This document shows positions 45,622 through 48,327 of a stretch of DNA of 48,327 nucleotides, one piece after another. The stretch is from an uncultured Erysipelotrichaceae bacterium (lineage in GTDB: Bacteria; Bacillota_I; Bacilli_A; Erysipelotrichales; Erysipelotrichaceae), in the NCBI GenBank assembly GCA_944325685.1, contig CALVBC010000001.1, positions 1 through 48,327 on the forward strand, written 5' to 3'. The notes beneath the pieces were generated by a model. The model had not been told where the DNA came from. It was given only the letters and a program-made list of their open reading frames with translations, and made no database searches. How positions within the stretch are numbered: position 1 is the stretch's first letter; each line of letters opens with the position of its first letter. Made by a program: the position numbers and the translations under genes.

Positions 45622-46302
45622 ATGAAGCACTTCTATCAAGAACTGGCTTTTATCATCGCGATGTTCACTAATAGCTTAGCGATATCGCTATTAGTGAAAT
45701 CAGTATTCGGGGTATCTACTTTAAGTAGTTTACCCCTTGTTTTAAGTGATATATTCCCAGTCATCTCCTTTGGGATGATGAATTTCATGGTCCAATCGAT
45801 CTTACTTATCATCTTGATCATCATCACAAGACAACCAAAGATCTCCTATATCTTCAGCTTCATCATCGGCTTTGTGTTTGGCCTTATGGTCGATGGCTTT
45901 GATATCTTGGTATCATATCTTCCTGATATCTTTGTCTTAAGGATCATATACTTCTTTGTCGGATGGGTCTTAATAAGCTTTGGTGCTGCTTTATTTGTCA
46001 AATCGTCGATGCCACTAATGCCCTTTGATGGCTTTGTAAAGGACTTATCAGTCTTCTTTAAGACCAAGGTCAAGTTGGTCAAGACGATCAGTGACCTGAT
46101 CTTTGTCGGCAGCTCCGTCTTTTTATCACTGACCTTCTTACATGAACTAGTCGGAGTGGGGATCGGAACGATCTTTATGGCCTTCTTTACTGGTAGCTTA
46201 ACACAGTTTTTCATCGACAAGCTTTCAAGCAAATTCGAATTCAAAACAGCGACTAAAGTCGGTGCCAATCTGAGCCAACTAGCAGCCATCAAAGCACGCT
46301 GA
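45622..46302 (+). CDS. YczE/YitT-like membrane protein (DUF6198 type)
   Basis: A 226-residue protein with about six membrane helices. NSLAISLLVKSVFGVSTLSS, FGLMVDGFDILVSYLP and MPLMPFDGFVKDLS match the YczE/YyaS/YitT-like family, whose function is unknown. It starts 1 nt after the transporter stop, so it is translationally coupled and probably supports the same transport process. Confidence 0.75.
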   Translation: MKHFYQELAFIIAMFTNSLAISLLVKSVFGVSTLSSLPLVLSDIFPVISFGMMNFMVQSILLIILIIITRQPKISYIFSFIIGFVFGLMVDGFDILVSYLPDIFVLRIIYFFVGWVLISFGAALFVKSSMPLMPFDGFVKDLSVFFKTKVKLVKTISDLIFVGSSVFLSLTFLHELVGVGIGTIFMAFFTGSLTQFFIDKLSSKFEFKTATKVGANLSQLAAIKAR

Positions 46303-46303
46303 T

Positions 46304-46350
46304 CATATTTTGTCCACTAAGGCATTATGCTAGAATACTAGTGAAGGATT
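46304..46350 (+). repeat. Antitoxin-promoter repeat, copy 1
   Basis: A 47-nt block matching 47944-47990 at all but 5 positions. It contains TTTTGT, a 17-nt spacer and an extended -10 TGCTAGAAT (hexamer at 46331-46336), pointing right towards the toxin-like frame on the other strand. Confidence 0.75.
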
Positions 46351-46377
46351 GGTTAGGTGTTAACCTATCTTCTAGTT
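46337..46377 (+). ncRNA. Putative antisense RNA, copy 1
   Basis: A short RNA starting near 46343 is predicted from the promoter. The interval holds a hairpin (ACTAG...CTAGT with an inner GGTTA/TAACC) that overlaps the end of the toxin-like frame. There is no clear T-run, so the 3' end is uncertain. Confidence 0.4.
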
Positions 46378-46436
46378 AAACGTCTGATGATCAAATAAAT
46401 GATCACCATAACGACTATTGTCGTTAACTCTGTCAT
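46365..46436 (-). CDS. Toxin-like hydrophobic peptide, copy 1
   Basis: A 23-residue peptide with a short polar start, the hydrophobic core TIVVMVIIYLII and a basic tail RRLTRR, the plan of type I membrane toxins such as Fst, Ldr or Ibs. It is a clear paralogue of the peptide at 48064-48132 (core TVVVMVIVYLII). GGAAGGAA lies immediately before the ATG, so the ribosome site is poorly spaced. A conserved 17-nt block further upstream (46487-46503) is shared with copy 2. I know no named family for it. Confidence 0.6.
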   Translation of the reverse strand: MTELTTIVVMVIIYLIIRRLTRR

Positions 46437-46593
46437 TTCCTTCCACATTAAAAAGCGAAAGGAGAGAAAAACCACATAAACCTTTCTCCTATGTAGAAAG
46501 TCTTTCCATATTCAAGACCTCATACTTCATATAAGGCATGTTTTTTAAAAAATCCTATTTTTTTCGATCAAGTTCCGATAGTTTTTGATCTCA
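46437..46593. other. Intergenic region between toxin-like copy 1 and the fluoride riboswitch promoter
   Basis: No longer gene is seen. The segment 46487-46503 is nearly identical (1 mismatch) to 48186-48202 and lies in the 5' region of the toxin-like transcript. AGGAGA and TCTCCT (46459-46490 region) could pair. The right part is A/T-rich. Confidence 0.45.
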
Positions 46594-46622
46594 TTTACAA
46601 ATATCCTCGATGGTGCTATAGT
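46594..46622 (+). promoter_or_regulatory. Promoter of the riboswitch-antiporter transcript
   Basis: TTTACA (46594-46599), a 17-nt spacer and an extended -10 TGCTATAGT (hexamer 46617-46622). Transcription would begin near 46629, exactly at the aptamer. Confidence 0.7.
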
Positions 46623-46628
46623 ATGCAC

Positions 46629-46690
46629 AGGGAATGAAGTTCTCCCTTGGATTACCTAAACCGCTTTTACAGCTGATGACTTCTGCGATC
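46629..46690 (+). ncRNA. Fluoride riboswitch (crcB motif)
   Basis: Stem AGGGA (46629-46633) with TCCCT (46643-46647) encloses ATGAAGTTC, whose GAAGT can pair with ACTTC at 46679-46683 as the crcB pseudoknot. Then come AAACCGC (46658-46664) and GCTGATGACTTCTGCG (46672-46687), the most conserved crcB strings. Compared with the Thermotoga petrophila aptamer there is a longer linker before AAAC. Such RNAs turn on fluoride exporters and some proton antiporters. Confidence 0.82.
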
Positions 46691-46718
46691 TTTTTTCGCA
46701 GTCGGTCATCAGCTTTTT
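46671..46718 (+). terminator. Riboswitch-controlled terminator
   Basis: AGCTGATGAC (46671-46680) pairs with GTCATCAGCT (46705-46714), with an inner CTGCGA/TCGCAG, followed by TTTTT. Its left arm is the 3' half of the aptamer, so ligand binding should prevent termination. Confidence 0.88.
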
Positions 46719-46737
46719 ATTTAAGGAGGTATATTTT

Positions 46738-47937
46738 GTGTTAACATCACTAGCTTTCATCTTTCTTGTCGGCTTAGCTATGGCTAGTATCATTGAAAGA
46801 CTTAAGTTACCAAGGATCGTCGGTATGCTGCTGACGGGGATCATCCTAGGACCTTATGTGCTTGATCTACTTGATCCATCGATCTTGTCCATCTCTTCTG
46901 ATCTAAGGCAGATGGCTTTGATCATCATCTTACTAAAAGCCGGATTGTCACTTGATCTATCTGACCTTAAAAAGGTCGGTAGACCAGCGATCATGATGTC
47001 TTTTGTCCCGGCCAGCTTTGAGATCTTGGCTTTCTTTCTTTTTGCACCTAGCATCTTAAATATCACAAGGATCGAGGCGTTAGTGATGGGTTCTGTCCTT
47101 GCGGCTGTATCACCAGCTGTAGTCGTCCCACGCATGGTCCAACTGATGGAAAATAAATACGGTACCAAAAAGAGTATCCCCCAACTGATCATGGCCGGGG
47201 CATCTTGCGATGATATCTTTGTTATCGTACTGTTCACCACTTTTGCCAGTATGGCTCAAGGTGGTCATGCAGAGATAATGGATTTTATCAATATCCCAAT
47301 ATCGATCATCCTTGGCATCATATTAGGGGCTGTAACCGGTTATCTATTGAGCTTATTCTTTGAAACAGAATACGCTCATAAGCACTATGTTCGAAACAGT
47401 ATGAAGGTCATCATCATCTTAGGCATGTCTTTCCTACTCATGGCGATCGAGACATGGTTAGAATGTATCGTATCTGTATCTGGTCTATTAGCTGTTGTCA
47501 GTATGGCATGTGTGATCAAGATCAAATGCGTACCATCTGTATCTAAACGCTTATCTGATAAATTCGGTAAACTGTGGTTAGCAGCTGAGGTACTATTATT
47601 TGTCTTAGTTGGTGCTGCCGTTGATATCCGTTATACGCTAAGCGCTGGTGTCATGGCGGTATTGATGATCTTTATTGCCCTGATATTCCGCTCGATCGGT
47701 GTTGCGATATGTCTTATCGCTACCCCTTTGTGTAAAAAAGAGCGTCTATTCTGTATGATCGCCTATCTCCCTAAAGCCACTGTCCAAGCGGCGATCGGAT
47801 CAGTACCGCTAGCAATGGGCTTAGCTTGTGGTCAGATCGTTTTATCGGTAGCTGTTTTAGGTATATTGATCACTGCTCCTTTAGGTGCTTTAGGTATCGA
47901 TCTAACTTATAAGCGTCTACTACAAAAAGACGTTTAA
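46738..47937 (+). CDS. Cation/proton antiporter (CPA family)
   Basis: A 399-residue protein with about twelve membrane helices, starting with GTG preceded by AAGGAGG. SIIERLKLPRIVGMLLTGII and the unwound-helix region AAVSPAVVVPRM, then AGASCDDIFVIVLF with the Asp pair expected for ion exchange, place it with NhaP/KefB-type Na+/H+ or K+/H+ antiporters. There is no C-terminal TrkA domain, so it is the short form. The riboswitch and terminator just upstream indicate induction by fluoride. It may relieve acidification by HF or move fluoride-linked ions. Toxin-like modules flank it on both sides. Confidence 0.85.
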   Translation: MLTSLAFIFLVGLAMASIIERLKLPRIVGMLLTGIILGPYVLDLLDPSILSISSDLRQMALIIILLKAGLSLDLSDLKKVGRPAIMMSFVPASFEILAFFLFAPSILNITRIEALVMGSVLAAVSPAVVVPRMVQLMENKYGTKKSIPQLIMAGASCDDIFVIVLFTTFASMAQGGHAEIMDFINIPISIILGIILGAVTGYLLSLFFETEYAHKHYVRNSMKVIIILGMSFLLMAIETWLECIVSVSGLLAVVSMACVIKIKCVPSVSKRLSDKFGKLWLAAEVLLFVLVGAAVDIRYTLSAGVMAVLMIFIALIFRSIGVAICLIATPLCKKERLFCMIAYLPKATVQAAIGSVPLAMGLACGQIVLSVAVLGILITAPLGALGIDLTYKRLLQKDV

Positions 47938-47943
47938 GCATGC

Positions 47944-47990
47944 CATATTGTGTCCACTAAGGCATTGTGCTAGAATACGAGTGGAAGATT
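47944..47990 (+). repeat. Antitoxin-promoter repeat, copy 2
   Basis: Second copy of the block at 46304-46350. TTGTGT (47948-47953), a 17-nt spacer and TGCTAGAAT (hexamer 47971-47976) form a promoter on the plus strand. Confidence 0.75.
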
Positions 47991-48034
47991 TCGAACGATC
48001 TTAAAGAAAAGCGGTGACTGCGATCACCGCTTTT
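47983..48034 (+). ncRNA. Putative antisense antitoxin RNA, copy 2
   Basis: The promoter predicts a start at 47983 and the hairpin at 48007-48034 ends it, giving an RNA of about 52 nt. Its first 14 nt (GGAAGATTTCGAAC) recur almost exactly at 48041-48054, inside the 3' part of the opposite toxin-like transcript, so the RNA can pair with that transcript at a second site besides the shared terminator. Confidence 0.6.
48007..48034. terminator. Bidirectional terminator between antitoxin RNA and toxin-like gene
   Basis: AAAAGCGGTGA and TCACCGCTTTT form a perfect 11-bp stem with a 6-nt loop; A/T runs on both sides suit both strands. Convergent transcripts ending here match the plan of par/Fst loci. 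Confidence 0.88.
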
Positions 48035-48063
48035 CACATGGGAAGACTTCGAACTGCGCTAGA

Positions 48064-48132
48064 CTATCTAGTCATCAAGCATTTGATGATCAGATAGACG
48101 ATCACCATAACGACGACCGTAATCATAACCAT
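48064..48132 (-). CDS. Toxin-like hydrophobic peptide, copy 2
   Basis: A 22-residue peptide with a hydrophobic core TVVVMVIVYLII and tail KCLMTR, paralogous to the frame at 46365-46436. AAAGGGG lies 3 nt before the ATG. The transcript's 5' region contains ACATGGGAAGA (48193-48183 on the minus strand), which is perfectly complementary to its own 3' region at 48036-48046. Such a 5'-3' fold is typical of type I toxin mRNAs. It probably inserts in the membrane and is kept silent by the small RNA from 47983. Function is inferred from architecture. Confidence 0.62.
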   Translation of the reverse strand: MVMITVVVMVIVYLIIKCLMTR

Positions 48133-48204
48133 AGACCCCTTTCATTTTGAAAAGTGAAAGAAGATAAAGATCGCACTTATGATCTTCCCATGTAGAAAGT
48201 CTGC

Positions 48205-48240
48205 ACTAGTCAACAGAAAGTAGACACTTTCTTATAAATA
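48205..48240 (-). mobile_element. Probable terminal region of an IS3-family element
   Basis: Between the conserved toxin-upstream block and the transposase stop lies AGTGTCTACTTTCTGTTGAC (minus strand), which looks like an IS3/IS150-group terminal inverted repeat. The exact element end near 48203-48212 cannot be fixed without the other end. Confidence 0.45.
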
Positions 48241-48327
48241 TCAGTCTTTCTTCTCTTGAAAGTATTCATCCTTTACTTGTTTAGGTGTCTTATATCCTAA
48301 AGCGTAGGCAGGTCTTTCATTATTGAA
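48241..48327 (-). CDS. IS3-family transposase, C-terminal fragment
   Basis: The last 28 codons of a transposase continuing beyond the window. NNERPAYALGYKTPKQV is the characteristic end of IS3-family OrfB (DDE integrase core), where NxERPH...LGYxTP is usual; here Ala replaces the His. The reading stops at TGA (48243-48241). Only this end is visible, so whether the element is intact is unknown. Confidence 0.85.
   Translation of the reverse strand, partial: FNNERPAYALGYKTPKQVKDEYFQEKKD

Noticed and set aside
48183-48232. A consensus promoter for toxin-like copy 2 at TTGACT
   Set aside because: No -10 hexamer lies 16-18 nt downstream of it; the closest candidate, TACATG, is only 13 nt away, so I did not annotate it.
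1-48327. CRISPR array or rRNA genes
   Set aside because: No regularly spaced repeat array with unique spacers and no rRNA-like segments were seen; the 33-nt repeats at 19287-19371 are too few and contain no spacer structure.

Overview
The window is chromosomal DNA from a low-to-moderate GC Bacillota bacterium, most likely a gut-dwelling relative of the Erysipelotrichia. The evidence is the Gram-positive order of the rpmG-secE-nusG-rplK-rplA and rplJ-rplL-ybxB-rpoB-rpoC genes, an intact bile salt hydrolase, adhesins built from fibro-slime, SpaA and BspA-type domains, and a Mollicutes-like asparagine in the rifampicin pocket of RpoB. TGA is used as a stop, so the code is standard. The taxon is an inference; there is no 16S gene here.

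Layout. 1-5.3 kb: a thioredoxin-like lipoprotein and a PfkB sugar-phosphate kinase (minus), a PMT-type membrane glycosyltransferase (plus), a small unknown gene and an ATPase_2/DUF234 protein. 5.4-15.3 kb: rpoC, rpoB, a YbxB-type methyltransferase, rplL and rplJ behind an L10 leader. 15.3-23.2 kb: an accessory block that separates rplJ from rplA. It holds a broken small gene, a secreted leucine-rich-repeat protein, a PadR/DUF1700 pair, an ABC-F ATPase behind a leader-peptide attenuator, a HAD phosphatase and a HerA-like ATPase. 23.2-25.4 kb: rplA, rplK, nusG, secE, rpmG. 25.5-31.9 kb: a decayed recombinase-like gene, hflX, a small XRE/membrane operon, and a MarR plus heterodimeric ABC exporter operon. 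32-35.3 kb: bile salt hydrolase, tyrosine phosphatase, nucleotidyltransferase, Maf and tRNA-Thr(GGT). 35.5-38.9 kb: a large adhesin interrupted by a frameshift at an A8 tract. 38.9-46.3 kb: an MFS transporter, a YjbR/PUA-like protein, a PHP phosphatase and a LysR regulator divergent from an FAD oxidoreductase, an SLC13-type transporter and a YczE-like protein. 46.3-48.3 kb: a fluoride-riboswitch-controlled cation/proton antiporter flanked by two copies of what looks like a type I toxin-antitoxin module, then the end of an IS3-family transposase.

Most notable are four things. First, two paralogous 22-23 residue hydrophobic peptides with convergent putative antisense RNAs. Second, a three-hairpin attenuator with an 8-codon leader peptide before the ABC-F gene. 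Third, an ungapped 31-residue C-terminal module shared by two otherwise unrelated surface proteins. Fourth, a set of genes whose -10 hexamer lies exactly 6 nt before ATG with no Shine-Dalgarno, suggesting leaderless mRNAs.
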